43,198 bases of DNA. Source: Nitrospirota bacterium. GTDB lineage: Bacteria; Nitrospirota_A; Leptospirillia; Leptospirillales; Leptospirillaceae. The position numbers and the translations under genes are program-made. The notes under the pieces were generated by a model, which saw only the letters and a list, made by a program, of their open reading frames with translations, was not told where the DNA came from and did not search any database. How positions within the stretch are numbered: position 1 is the first letter of the stretch; each line of letters opens with the position of its first letter. The stretch spans positions 1-43,198 of the forward strand of contig DAIBSV010000003.1 of assembly GCA_027415455.1 (NCBI GenBank), in the 5' to 3' direction. Below are positions 8,762-16,878 of the stretch, one piece after another.

Positions 8762-9271
8762 ATGAACCTCTCACGCCCGTTCCCCCGGCTCTCGACCGTC
8801 CTTCTCGCCTTCATCCCGGCTCTCCTTCTTCTGGCTGGAGCCCGGACGCTCCTTGCGGCGGACGCCTCCCCGAAGGTGACACTCAAGCCGGCCTCCCTCG
8901 CGGAATCCGGTTCTCCGATCCGCCTGCGCCTTCACATTCTTCCCGCGCCCACCCGATCCCATCCCCTGCATCTTCACCTATATGTGGACGGGCGGATGGC
9001 CCTCATGACGACGGCCTCGTCCTCCGAAGTCACCGTCACCCTTCACTCCCTTGCCCCGGGCCGCCATGAGGTGACGGTCGTGGAGGCCGACCCCCTGACA
9101 CACCGGGAAGAGGGTGAAATGTCAGGGATGAAAGGGATGAATATGGGTGACGGAGGGATGGAGGGAATGGAGATGGAAAAGATGGACATGAAGGGCATGG
9201 GGACCACCACTCCCTCCCGGAAGGGCTATCTGGCCCATCTCACCCTCGTCGTCGGGGAGAAGAAACCATGA
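8762..9271 (+). CDS. Periplasmic Met-rich protein, likely copper binding
   Basis: A 169-residue exported protein: signal peptide to about residue 33, then a compact beta domain with 'HPLHLHLYVDG' and 'LAPGRHEVTVVE'. This Ig-like pattern recurs in periplasmic proteins associated with copper. A segment follows (residues 120-146) with ten methionines in 27 residues, spaced as M-x2-M, M-x-M and G-M. Such methionine clusters bind Cu(I) or Ag(I) in known copper proteins (CusF/CusB, PcoA, CopB types). AAAGGA precedes ATG 8762; the stop overlaps the start of the Dsb-like gene (ATGA). Metal binding is well suggested by composition; the exact role (chaperone, buffer or sensor) is inference. Confidence 0.75.
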   Translation: MNLSRPFPRLSTVLLAFIPALLLLAGARTLLAADASPKVTLKPASLAESGSPIRLRLHILPAPTRSHPLHLHLYVDGRMALMTTASSSEVTVTLHSLAPGRHEVTVVEADPLTHREEGEMSGMKGMNMGDGGMEGMEMEKMDMKGMGTTTPSRKGYLAHLTLVVGEKKP

Positions 9272-9891
9272 CATTCCTCCGGAGAAAAGGGATTTCGGCG
9301 ACAGGGCTTCTTTCGGGAATCCTCATCGGGACGATGCTCTCCCTTCCCCTTCCCGCCCGGGCTTCCGGAATGTCAGAGCTTCCGGACCTGGCCGGAAACA
9401 CACCCGCCGACAGGGCGCAGTTCCTGGAAAAAACCAGGAGGGTGGCGACCGCCATCGTCATTGGCCACGGATCCCGGACCCTCTGGGTCTACTTTAACCC
9501 CGACTGCTCCTATTGCCATCGGCTCTGGGAAGCGCTGTCGGGGGTCTCCGACCTGACCGTTCTCTGGATCCCGGTGGCCTTCTCCCTTAAACCCTCTTCC
9601 CTGGCCCGATCGGCCGCCATCCTCGCGGCAAAGGACCCGCCCGCCGCCCTGGCCGACAATGAAAATCATTTCAGCGACCTTCTCGAAGAAGGCGGCTACC
9701 CGGTTTCGGGGCCGATCGACACAAAAGCCCAGGAGGCGGTCACCCAGAACACCATGATGTTGAGGCTCTGGACCGGAAAAATAGCCACCCCCACGATTCT
9801 TTATCGGGACACCCGGGGCAGGGTCCAGGAATCGGTCGGACTTCCGGCCGACATCCCGGCCATGCTGGAAACCATCGCTCCGGCTCCCTGA
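9268..9891 (+). CDS. Periplasmic DsbC/DsbG-like thiol-disulfide protein
   Basis: A 207-residue exported protein with a thioredoxin fold. The signal peptide runs to about residue 32 (LPLPARAS). The active site is C80-S-Y-C83 in 'VYFNPDCSYCH', followed by the cis-proline loop 'ATPTILY' (Pro175) and 'DTRGRV', the arrangement found in the catalytic domain of DsbC/DsbG and TlpA-like oxidoreductases. The usual DsbC N-terminal dimerisation domain is missing, so it may act as a monomer. Translation is coupled to the Met-rich gene by a 4-bp ATGA overlap. A likely job is forming, reducing or shuffling cysteines in the operon's CxxC and C-x-H proteins; that pairing is inference. Confidence 0.85.
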   Translation: MTFLRRKGISATGLLSGILIGTMLSLPLPARASGMSELPDLAGNTPADRAQFLEKTRRVATAIVIGHGSRTLWVYFNPDCSYCHRLWEALSGVSDLTVLWIPVAFSLKPSSLARSAAILAAKDPPAALADNENHFSDLLEEGGYPVSGPIDTKAQEAVTQNTMMLRLWTGKIATPTILYRDTRGRVQESVGLPADIPAMLETIAPAP

Positions 9892-9949
9892 AAAGGCGTC
9901 CCGGCAAAACAAAACCCATGAACGCCTCTCAAATGACAAAGGAAACGCC

Positions 9950-10174
9950 ATGTCCGAAAAAGCCGTCCGAATTCTCGGAGGGGCCATCGCCCTTCTCTCC
10001 CTGATCCCCGCCACCGGCCCCCTGTTTCTGGGAATCGTCCGCGACGACATCCACGCCCATTCCAGAATCGGAGACCTGGGGCTTCAGGCCATCACCTTCT
10101 CAGGGATCCTCATCGCCGTCTTTGGCGCGCTCCTCGCGATCCAGGGAATCGGCCGGAACGGCAGCCGATCCTGA
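9950..10174 (+). CDS. Small two-helix membrane protein
   Basis: A 74-residue protein with AAAGGA nine bases before ATG 9950. Two hydrophobic helices (about 9-28 and 44-65) flank a short polar loop containing D-D-I-H-A-H. I recognise no family. It lies 58 bp after the Dsb-like gene and 5 bp before the next membrane protein gene, so the two probably act together. The His/Asp loop could be functional, but nothing else shows its role. Confidence 0.65.
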   Translation: MSEKAVRILGGAIALLSLIPATGPLFLGIVRDDIHAHSRIGDLGLQAITFSGILIAVFGALLAIQGIGRNGSRS

Positions 10175-10179
10175 TCCCC

Positions 10180-11166
10180 ATGCTCCCTCCGGTGCGCGTC
10201 AAGACATGTCCGGATCCGCGGTGGGGAATCCTGGCTCCTTTCCTGGCCGTCCTTCTCATTGTCGGCGGAACGGGAATCTTCGTCCGGGTCTATCATGGTT
10301 CGATCGAGGGAGATCATAAGCTCGACCCGGCCTTTCCCAGGGCCGGCCGTCCCTTTCGGATCATGATTCCACCGGGGTCTTCCGGAAAGAAGGCCGCAAC
10401 GCTTCTGCTGGTGGTGACGAAGGAATCCCGCTCTCCCTACGCCCCCGGGAGGTGGCCCGTCCCCTCGACGGTCATGCGCCTCGTCCTGGCCGACTCCCCG
10501 GATCCCCGCCCCGTTATCCTTTCCCTTGATGATCCCGGCCTTTACCAGATCCGCATCATCGAAACCTCCAGCGGAATGTCCAGGCTATCCCGCAAGGTAC
10601 GGGTCGTGCTACCAGCCTCCTTCCTGGGAGACACGCTTCTTCTTTCCACCCTCGCCCTGGCCGGCAGGCGGATGGCCTTTCAGATCGGGACAAAACGCCG
10701 GCTGATGCTCATCCTGTTCCTGGACTTGTCCGCCCTGTTCGTCTTCGGATCTCTTGCCGAAGTCCCGGAACGCCGCATTGAGGCCATTCCCCTCGCATTC
10801 GGGAATGCTCCCCCGACAGAGGGGCTCCTCTCGCTCCGGGAACAAGTCTGGCAGGGGGGGACCGGAACATGGGATTCGATCGGACACGACCGGCTTCTTT
10901 TCCAGGGGCCGATCGTCTGGGGAGCAAAGATCACGCCTCCGCTCCTTTCCATTTATGAGCCGGGTCTTCTTCGGACCACGGTGGCTCTCCCGCGCCAAAG
11001 AGGACCGCGCCTTCGGATTCTCCGGAAATTTGTCCGGATTCGGCAGGACAATCCGTCCGAAAAAATGAGGGACCTGTGTCTTTTTCTGGGGCTTGTCTTC
11101 TTTTCGGCTCTTTTTTTCGTCGGGAATCTCCCACTCCGGAACAATGCATCCAAAAGCCCCGAATGA
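10180..11166 (+). CDS. Unknown multi-helix membrane protein
   Basis: A 328-residue protein. A TM helix near residues 18-38 is followed by an extracytoplasmic beta-rich domain (about 45-145), hydrophobic segments around 150-165 and 173-200, a second soluble region rich in aromatic residues, and a last TM (about 302-320). I recognise no family. ATG 10180 lies 5 bp after the small membrane protein's stop and lacks an obvious ribosome-binding site, suggesting translational coupling. It is the last gene of the envelope cluster; a new promoter begins about 50 bp after its stop. The topology would suit an inner-membrane partner for the periplasmic and outer-membrane products upstream. Confidence 0.65.
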   Translation: MLPPVRVKTCPDPRWGILAPFLAVLLIVGGTGIFVRVYHGSIEGDHKLDPAFPRAGRPFRIMIPPGSSGKKAATLLLVVTKESRSPYAPGRWPVPSTVMRLVLADSPDPRPVILSLDDPGLYQIRIIETSSGMSRLSRKVRVVLPASFLGDTLLLSTLALAGRRMAFQIGTKRRLMLILFLDLSALFVFGSLAEVPERRIEAIPLAFGNAPPTEGLLSLREQVWQGGTGTWDSIGHDRLLFQGPIVWGAKITPPLLSIYEPGLLRTTVALPRQRGPRLRILRKFVRIRQDNPSEKMRDLCLFLGLVFFSALFFVGNLPLRNNASKSPE

Positions 11167-11214
11167 GTCCGGACTGTCGAAAAAAGACGCCTCCCTCATC
11201 CGTGCCGTTCCCAT

Positions 11215-11243
11215 TTGCCATTTTGTTCAAAAAATCCTAGAAT
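11215..11243 (+). promoter_or_regulatory. Sigma70 promoter of the diguanylate cyclase gene
   Basis: TTGCCA (11215-11220, five of six), a 17-bp spacer and TAGAAT (11238-11243, five of six) lie in the gap after the envelope operon. Transcription would start near 11250 and give a leader of about 125 nt before ATG 11375. I saw no obvious riboswitch in that leader. Confidence 0.6.
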
Positions 11244-11374
11244 CATCCCGTCGGAAGCCCCAGAACCGACCCTCCCATTCCCAACGGACCCGTGATCGGC
11301 TCCCCGTTTTCTCCTGCCTTCCCGGTCCTCACCCACGTCCCGGTATCCTCATTGTTGCGCTCCGGAGTCGATCA

Positions 11375-12490
11375 ATGGCGACGAACAGGGAACAAGCCGA
11401 CATTCAAGACCTTCCCGAAGACAGGAGTTTCATACGCGACCGCATCCGTTTTCTCAGGGTGGGAGGGGTCATCGGCATCCTGTCCTCGCTCGTGATGACG
11501 GGGATCGAATCCTTCCGAAACGACTTTTTCCGGGTTCTCCCGTCGGTTCTTTTTTCGGTCGTCGCCCCCCTCCTCCTTCTCTGGCTTCGCCGGAGGCCCC
11601 AGGACCTCGAAAGGATCCTCACCGGCTTCGCCGGTCTCATTCTCATTCAGCAGCTCTCAGGGGCCGTTCTCTCCGCAAACGAAATCCTGATGCTGATCTG
11701 GTACCCGGTCTTTCCCCTCACCTATTTTTTTCTTCTGGGATTCCGGAGGGCGCTTGTATGGAACGCGGTCGCCATGATCGGCATCACGGCGGGATATACC
11801 CTCTTTCCCGTCCTGACCCGCATGCCCCCCGTCCCCCCTGCCGTGTTTCTGAGCGCGCTCCTCGCCTACGGGGTCGCCGTGGCCCTCGCCTGGTATCACT
11901 ACGGAGTCATTCATGCCTACCAGCTCCGGCTGACGCGCGAAGCGGCACTCGACGGACTCACGGGAGCCTTCCTCCGCAAAGCCGGACTGGACCAGCTCTC
12001 GAGGCTGATGGCCCAGGCCGGGCGTATCTCCGGGATGGCCTTGTCCATCGCACTCCTCGACATCGACGACTTCAAGAGCATCAATGACCAGGACGGCCAT
12101 CAGTCGGGCGATCAGGTCCTTGCAATGGTCGGGGAGTCCATTCGAAGCGTCGTACGGAAGGGGGACGTTTTCGTCCGTCTCGGAGGGGAGGAGTTTCTGC
12201 TGCTTCTGCCGGGCCGCTCTCTGGAAGAGGCCGATCCGCTGGCGGAGAACCTCCGCCGTCGGATCGAAGAGAGCGTTTTCCGCTCCGACGGAACGCGGGT
12301 GACGGTCAGTATCGGCCTGACCCAGTACCGGCCGGGAGAACCGATGGCCGAGCTCCTGAGACGGGCCGACAATTTGATGTATTCCGCCAAAAGGGGGGGG
12401 AAAAACAGCGTCTGCGCCCGGGAGGAGCCCTCCCCGGAGCGGCCCTTCTCCTTTCCCGAAACGGAGCGGGCCGCCCCCGAAGGAGCCTGA
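11375..12490 (+). CDS. Integral-membrane diguanylate cyclase
   Basis: A 371-residue enzyme that should condense two GTP into cyclic di-GMP. About six hydrophobic segments (residues 28-195) form an N-terminal membrane sensor of unknown ligand, and the rest is a GGDEF domain. The catalytic motif is GGEEF (270-274), an active variant, with the inhibitory I-site RKGD (261-264) five residues before it; 'DIDDFKSIND' carries the metal-binding Asp. I chose ATG 11375, with CGGAG nine bases upstream; the frame stays open further upstream, but that would overlap the preceding gene and pass the promoter. The short C-terminal tail after the domain is Glu/Pro-rich. Confidence 0.9.
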   Translation: MATNREQADIQDLPEDRSFIRDRIRFLRVGGVIGILSSLVMTGIESFRNDFFRVLPSVLFSVVAPLLLLWLRRRPQDLERILTGFAGLILIQQLSGAVLSANEILMLIWYPVFPLTYFFLLGFRRALVWNAVAMIGITAGYTLFPVLTRMPPVPPAVFLSALLAYGVAVALAWYHYGVIHAYQLRLTREAALDGLTGAFLRKAGLDQLSRLMAQAGRISGMALSIALLDIDDFKSINDQDGHQSGDQVLAMVGESIRSVVRKGDVFVRLGGEEFLLLLPGRSLEEADPLAENLRRRIEESVFRSDGTRVTVSIGLTQYRPGEPMAELLRRADNLMYSAKRGGKNSVCAREEPSPERPFSFPETERAAPEGA

Positions 12491-12515
12491 CAACTTCCGG
12501 AGGCGGTTCCGGGGT

Positions 12516-13643
12516 CTAGTTTTCTTCGATGAATGAGCGGACCGACTGATCCTGATTCCTGGCGGCTGCGGCGATCTCGCCCACCGCCTCCATCAGCTCC
12601 CGGTGCCCTTTCTGGATGACCTGGAGCGCCTCTCCGGCCTGGCCTGCATATTCGCGGTTCTTCGAGGTGCGGGATCGGCTCTCATCAAGGAGCTTGACCG
12701 TCCGCGCGGTCTCCTCCTGGACCTTGCGGATGGTGGAGGCGATCTCCTTGGTCGCGTGGGCCGTCCGCTCCGCAAGCTTTCTGACCTCGTCGGCCACCAC
12801 CGCGAACCCTCGCCCCTGCTCTCCGGCCCGGGCGGCTTCGATCGCGGCGTTCAAAGCCAGAAGGTTCGTCTGGGAGGCGATCTGGCTGATCGTTTCGATG
12901 ATGGAGCCGATTTCTTCCGAGCGCTTTCCGAGGTTTCCGACGCCCTCCCCAAGATTCTGCATGGCCGACTCGTTTTCCAGAACGCCCTGGCTCATCATGG
13001 TGATGGTCTCCCGGCTCTGTTCGGCCTGCGAAACCAGAATTCCAAGGCGGGAGGCGATCGATTCCACCATCCGGGAAATGTTTTCCGCGTTCTTCGACAC
13101 CTCCTCGAGATGGGCGTGGGAGGTGACGTCTGTGAAAATGGTCAGATATCCGATCCTCCGGCCGTTCTGGTCGGTCAGGATTTCCGTCACCGAGCTGATG
13201 CGGCGATTTCCGACGGGGATGATCTGGTTGAAGCGGGTCTCCCCCGGCTTCATCTCCGACAGGATCGCGCGGATCCGGTCGGGACTCTTGTGGAACCGGT
13301 GGATCGATCCGCCCACGACTTCGGAGGGGGAGATCCCGAAATTTTTCCGAAGCTCCTCCTCCATCCGGTCGACGATTTCATGCATCTTCCGGTTCATGTA
13401 GAGGATGACGTTGCCGCTCTTCTCCCGCCCCATGTCGGGAGAGGCGATCGCGATCCCGTCCGACTGGATCGCATCAAGAAGGGGGGCGATCACGCCGGGC
13501 GCCATCTTGATGATCTCGTCGAGATCCTTGGGAAGCGGATCCCCCGGAGGCAGATAGGAGGAAGGAACGATTTTTCCGGGGGCAATCCTTTCCGGGTTTT
13601 CGCCCAGCGGCCCCCCTGTCCCTGATTTTCTGAAAAAAGCCAT
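12516..13643 (-). CDS. Soluble PAS-domain chemoreceptor-like protein (MCP)
   Basis: A 375-residue cytoplasmic signalling protein. ATG 13643 is preceded by a strong AAGGAGG. There is no membrane segment. Residues about 40-175 form a PAS-type sensor ('[29 protein letters not shown]'), followed by a coiled coil and the highly conserved MCP hairpin tip (about 255-300: [19 protein letters not shown], then [18 protein letters not shown]) that contacts CheA and CheW. There is no CheR-docking pentapeptide at the C-terminus (ends FIEEN). No che genes lie in the window. It is convergent with the diguanylate cyclase gene, the ends being 25 bp apart. Confidence 0.9.
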   Translation of the reverse strand: MAFFRKSGTGGPLGENPERIAPGKIVPSSYLPPGDPLPKDLDEIIKMAPGVIAPLLDAIQSDGIAIASPDMGREKSGNVILYMNRKMHEIVDRMEEELRKNFGISPSEVVGGSIHRFHKSPDRIRAILSEMKPGETRFNQIIPVGNRRISSVTEILTDQNGRRIGYLTIFTDVTSHAHLEEVSKNAENISRMVESIASRLGILVSQAEQSRETITMMSQGVLENESAMQNLGEGVGNLGKRSEEIGSIIETISQIASQTNLLALNAAIEAARAGEQGRGFAVVADEVRKLAERTAHATKEIASTIRKVQEETARTVKLLDESRSRTSKNREYAGQAGEALQVIQKGHRELMEAVGEIAAAARNQDQSVRSFIEEN

Positions 13644-13670
13644 GAGATCCTCCTTATTTATTGGTCAACG

Positions 13671-13739
13671 GCCTTCTGAAGCGGTCACGATGTCTCGCGG
13701 CAAGAGCTCTTCGGAAGATGATCCCGCCTTCTGAAGCGG
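13671..13739. repeat. 14-bp direct repeat in an intergenic gap
   Basis: GCCTTCTGAAGCGG occurs at 13671-13684 and again at 13726-13739, 55 bp apart start to start, in the gap between the CMD-hydrolase gene's end and the MCP gene's start (both minus strand). The rest of the 105-bp gap shows no gene. It could be a pair of binding sites for a regulator of the MCP gene. Confidence 0.5.
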
Positions 13740-13748
13740 CCTTCTGTC

Positions 13749-14888
13749 TCAGTTCCGGAATGGAAGGGATGCGAGCAGGGCCCCGGGAGCCTCGAGGGCC
13801 ATCTGATGGGGAGCCTCCGGAACGACATCGAAGGCCGCTCCCGCGATCCTGGCGGCAAAAGTGCGGAGGATCTCCACCGGAACCGACTGGTCGCGATCCC
13901 CTCCCAGGACCCTCACCGGAAACGGGAAGGAGCGCCCCCGAAGAGGGGCCATTTCCGCAAGGGACTCGAAGGAGGCGGCCCAGGCCTCCGGATCCATGAC
14001 ACGGAGATCCTCCCGGCAGATCCGGACCTCCCAGGAATTCGCCCCCAGAAAGGCGGGGGTGAACCACCGGGCCAGGGTCGGGCCGATCTGGGACTCGACC
14101 CCTTCCTCCCGAATTTGCCTGGCGCGATCCCTGAATTTTTCCGGATCGGGGGGCGGGGTCGCGAGGAGAGAAAGGGAGAGAAGTCGGTCCGGGTAGCGGT
14201 CCGCAAAAGCCAGCGCCACCGATCCGCCGAGGGAGAGTCCTGCCAGGTGGACCTTCGTCAAACCCAGCGTATCCAGAAGCTCCCGGAGATCCGCCGCCCA
14301 CCGATCGAGAGAGAGCGTCTCCGGAGGAGCCTGCGCCGATCCGTGGCCCCGAAGATCGTAGGCGATCCCCCGAAAGCGTGGCCCAATCCGGTCCAGGAGA
14401 GGGCGGAAGGCCCATCGGCTCGTTCCCACCGAATGCAGGAAGACCATGGGAGGAGCGTCACCCCCCGTGTCGAGAAGACGTGTCTCGTGGTCCGGTAGGG
14501 AGATCGTTCGCCCCATAAGCGGCAAGGTCCTTCCTTCCGCGAACTCGGCCAGCACGTCAGACAGTTCGATCATGCGGGGAAGCCCCGCATAGAGACTCAG
14601 ATGCTCGGCCAGGGCCACGAGTTCAGTGAGATCGACCCCGACCCGGAGAGCGGCCTCGACATGGATCCTGAGCTCGGCGGTGAAGCCCCCTGCCGCCAGA
14701 ATTGCAATCGTGGCGATCTCCCGGAACTGACGCGAAAGCTCCGGGGATGCGTAGACCTTACCGTACCCCTGCTCCACCAGAAGAGCTTCCATGGTGGAAG
14801 AGAGCCGTCCGAGCCGCTCCCCGATCCCCTCCCCCGTTCTCCCGCTGATCCGGGCCATCTCGCGCGCACCGCGCTCACGCGGATTCAC
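13749..14888 (-). CDS. Carboxymuconolactone decarboxylase-like / alpha-beta hydrolase fusion
   Basis: About 379 residues in two domains. Residues 20-115 resemble PcaC-type carboxymuconolactone decarboxylase ('FREIATIAILAAGG', 'HLSLYAGLPR') without the CxxC of AhpD. Residues 130-379 are an alpha/beta hydrolase like the enol-lactonase PcaD, with nucleophile Ser219 in GLSLGG, acid Asp333 (DQSVP) and His361 (APHQMA). The known PcaL fusions place the hydrolase first; here the order is reversed. I chose the GTG at 14888, which overlaps the previous stop (GTGA); ATG 14858 is an alternative. No other protocatechuate-pathway genes are nearby, so the substrate may differ. It is the last gene of the ilvD operon. 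Confidence 0.8.
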   Translation of the reverse strand: MNPRERGAREMARISGRTGEGIGERLGRLSSTMEALLVEQGYGKVYASPELSRQFREIATIAILAAGGFTAELRIHVEAALRVGVDLTELVALAEHLSLYAGLPRMIELSDVLAEFAEGRTLPLMGRTISLPDHETRLLDTGGDAPPMVFLHSVGTSRWAFRPLLDRIGPRFRGIAYDLRGHGSAQAPPETLSLDRWAADLRELLDTLGLTKVHLAGLSLGGSVALAFADRYPDRLLSLSLLATPPPDPEKFRDRARQIREEGVESQIGPTLARWFTPAFLGANSWEVRICREDLRVMDPEAWAASFESLAEMAPLRGRSFPFPVRVLGGDRDQSVPVEILRTFAARIAGAAFDVVPEAPHQMALEAPGALLASLPFRN

Positions 14889-15838
14889 CGGGGACGATCC
14901 GGACAGAAACGGGTGAAGGGGCAGTCGCGGCAATCGAAAGGACGGAGCGTCACGGGGAAGCGCTCCTTACGGGCCACCCCCCGGTCGGGATCGTCCACGC
15001 AGGAAAGGATCTCACGGATCGTCGCCCGCGCCTCCTCCACCACCTTCTCGACCTCCTCCCGGCTGACCGTTACGGTTTCACGCCGGTCGGGCCGGTAGGC
15101 CAGATAGACGGGGCCGAGGCGAAGGGACTCGACCGGGATGCCCCTCTCCCCCTCGAAATACCAGGCGTAGAGTCCGAGCTGGCGGTCGTGGTCTCCCGCC
15201 TTTCCCGGCCGTCCGGTTTTCCAGTCGAGAACGCAGACATCTCCCGAGCGGCTCCGGAAGGCCAGATCGATTTTCAGGTGGACGGGAACGGCCCGGCCGT
15301 CCACCGACAGGAGAGCCGTCCGAAGCTCCGTATCCCGATCCAGGAGATCCCCGGGAGGCAGTCCCGCGATTTCCGGAAGGACCCAGCTTCTCGAGAAACC
15401 CTCTATAGCGGAAAGGGCCCGTTCCACCGTCGGCTTCCATTCCGCATCGTCGATGGCAAAAGCGCCCCCCTCGTGCTCCAGAAGCCCGAAGAAGCCCTTG
15501 CGGACCGGATTGAGGCCGGAACGGTCCTTCCGGGAATGGGCGAACTCCCGGCGGAAGACGGCCAAAAGCTCTTCCCGAAGCGTCTCCGGCGGGGGGAGGG
15601 GCCTTCCTTCCCGCACCGTTTCGACGAGGAGCCGGACCGCCTCGTGGACATGGTGGCCGGTCCAGAGATACCGGTTGGAGAGCTTGTTCAGGCGGTAGAT
15701 TTCACGGGTCTCCGGGTCGGCGTCCCGCTCCCATCCTCCCCAGGAGCCGTATCTGACAAACCAGTAGCGGCGGGGGCAGCTCCGGAACAGCTCTCCCCGG
15801 GAATGGGAATAGGAGAAGGCATTGACGAGGCGGCTCAC
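14885..15838 (-). CDS. Cas4/RecB-like PD-(D/E)XK nuclease with Fe-S cysteines
   Basis: A 317-residue nuclease. GTG 15838 overlaps the previous gene's TGA and has AAGGA eight bases upstream. The PD-(D/E)XK core reads K-I-D-L-A, then 'CVLDWKTGRPG' (D-x-K) and a Q...YAWYF motif, as in RecB/AddB/Cas4 enzymes. Four cysteines, C21 ('RSCPRRYW') and C303-x2-C306-x5-C312, match the 1+3 spacing that binds a 4Fe-4S cluster in Cas4 and AddB. It should act on DNA ends or single strands in the cytoplasm. There is no helicase domain and no CRISPR locus in the window, so a repair role is more likely than adaptation. It sits in an operon with sugar and amino acid genes. Confidence 0.85.
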   Translation of the reverse strand: MSRLVNAFSYSHSRGELFRSCPRRYWFVRYGSWGGWERDADPETREIYRLNKLSNRYLWTGHHVHEAVRLLVETVREGRPLPPPETLREELLAVFRREFAHSRKDRSGLNPVRKGFFGLLEHEGGAFAIDDAEWKPTVERALSAIEGFSRSWVLPEIAGLPPGDLLDRDTELRTALLSVDGRAVPVHLKIDLAFRSRSGDVCVLDWKTGRPGKAGDHDRQLGLYAWYFEGERGIPVESLRLGPVYLAYRPDRRETVTVSREEVEKVVEEARATIREILSCVDDPDRGVARKERFPVTLRPFDCRDCPFTRFCPDRPR

Positions 15839-16878
15839 GGACGGTCCTTTTTGGCGACGCCGTCTTCCGGCGCGACGGCCGCTCCGGAGAGGTCCAGAGC
15901 CTGCTCCTGCATCGCCGACAGAGACAGGTGGGAGCGGGAGAGAATGAGATAGCCCAGAATCGCCGTGACCGCGATCACGAGGGCCTGGTTGACGAGGGAG
16001 AGGGCCACGGCCCGGTTGTCCGAGACATGGAAGGGAGCCAGGGCATAGACGGCCGCCAGCTGGACGACCCCGATCCCTCCCGGAGAAGAGGGCACCAGAA
16101 GAGCCAGATTGGTGAAGACGAGAAAGGCCAGCGTCACCTCCACCGGTCTTTGGGTCACATCGAAGGTGACCAGGCACAGCCAGGTGAAGAGGAGGGTCAA
16201 AAACCATATCAGAAGACTCGTCAGAAAGAGCCGGAGCAAAAGGACCGGGGATGTGAGGCTCGACAGTCCGTGAAGCGCCTGTTCGATCGTGGAAAAAAGA
16301 CGGGTCGCCAGACGATGGCCTCTTGTCAGGGGCATGATCGTCCGGTCCAGGAAGCCCAGGAGCCCCTCCCGGCCATGGACCAAAAGATAAAGACCGGCGA
16401 ACAGCCCGAAGGTGCCCCCGATGACCCATATCCCTTTGTGGCCCAGGGGTTGGCCGGCCGTGGTCAGGAAGAGAAAAAGAAGCAGGGAGAGGGAAATCAG
16501 GTCGAAGAGGCGTTCGATGAAGATCGTCGACAAAAGGAGCGGCAGGGGCAGGTTCTCGAGCTTTCTTGCATAGAGCGCCCGGATCATCTCGCCCGCCCGG
16601 AAAGGAAGGATGTTGTTGGCCATGGTTCCGACAACGACCGAGGCGTAGAGGGGCGGATAGGCGACCCGCCGTGTGACCGAAAGGGTCTGCCGCCAGAACA
16701 GCGCCCGGAGGGCGAAGATCGCAAGAAGAAGAAAGGAGGCCGGAAGGAGCCAGCCGTAATGGCCCTTCCAGAGAACATGACCCAGCCGATGAAGGGAGAC
16801 ATGGCGGAGCGCGAAAAAAAGGGCCGCCCCGCTGATGGCGAGGGCGACCGCGAGGTTGGTGCCCCGGCCGCGTCCCAT
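15835..16878 (-). CDS. Flippase-like membrane protein (lysyl-PG synthase TM domain)
   Basis: A 347-residue protein with about seven or eight TM helices. It matches the PF03706 (AglD/MprF membrane-domain) type: 'NNILPFRAGEMIRALYARK', 'IFIERLFDL' and 'VPSSPGGIGVVQLA' are the typical conserved loops. Such proteins are thought to flip lipid-linked sugars or lysyl lipids; there is no aminoacyltransferase domain here. The start is the ATG in a TGATG overlap with the UDP-xylose synthase stop at 16878, with GGAG upstream; an earlier ATG at 16902 is possible. Its position after UDP-xylose synthase suggests a role in polysaccharide or glycolipid export (inference). Confidence 0.85.
   Translation of the reverse strand: MGRGRGTNLAVALAISGAALFFALRHVSLHRLGHVLWKGHYGWLLPASFLLLAIFALRALFWRQTLSVTRRVAYPPLYASVVVGTMANNILPFRAGEMIRALYARKLENLPLPLLLSTIFIERLFDLISLSLLLFLFLTTAGQPLGHKGIWVIGGTFGLFAGLYLLVHGREGLLGFLDRTIMPLTRGHRLATRLFSTIEQALHGLSSLTSPVLLLRLFLTSLLIWFLTLLFTWLCLVTFDVTQRPVEVTLAFLVFTNLALLVPSSPGGIGVVQLAAVYALAPFHVSDNRAVALSLVNQALVIAVTAILGYLILSRSHLSLSAMQEQALDLSGAAVAPEDGVAKKDRP

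Noticed and set aside
14885..15838. CRISPR locus suggested by a Cas4-like nuclease
   Set aside because: No repeat-spacer array and no other cas gene were found anywhere in the window.
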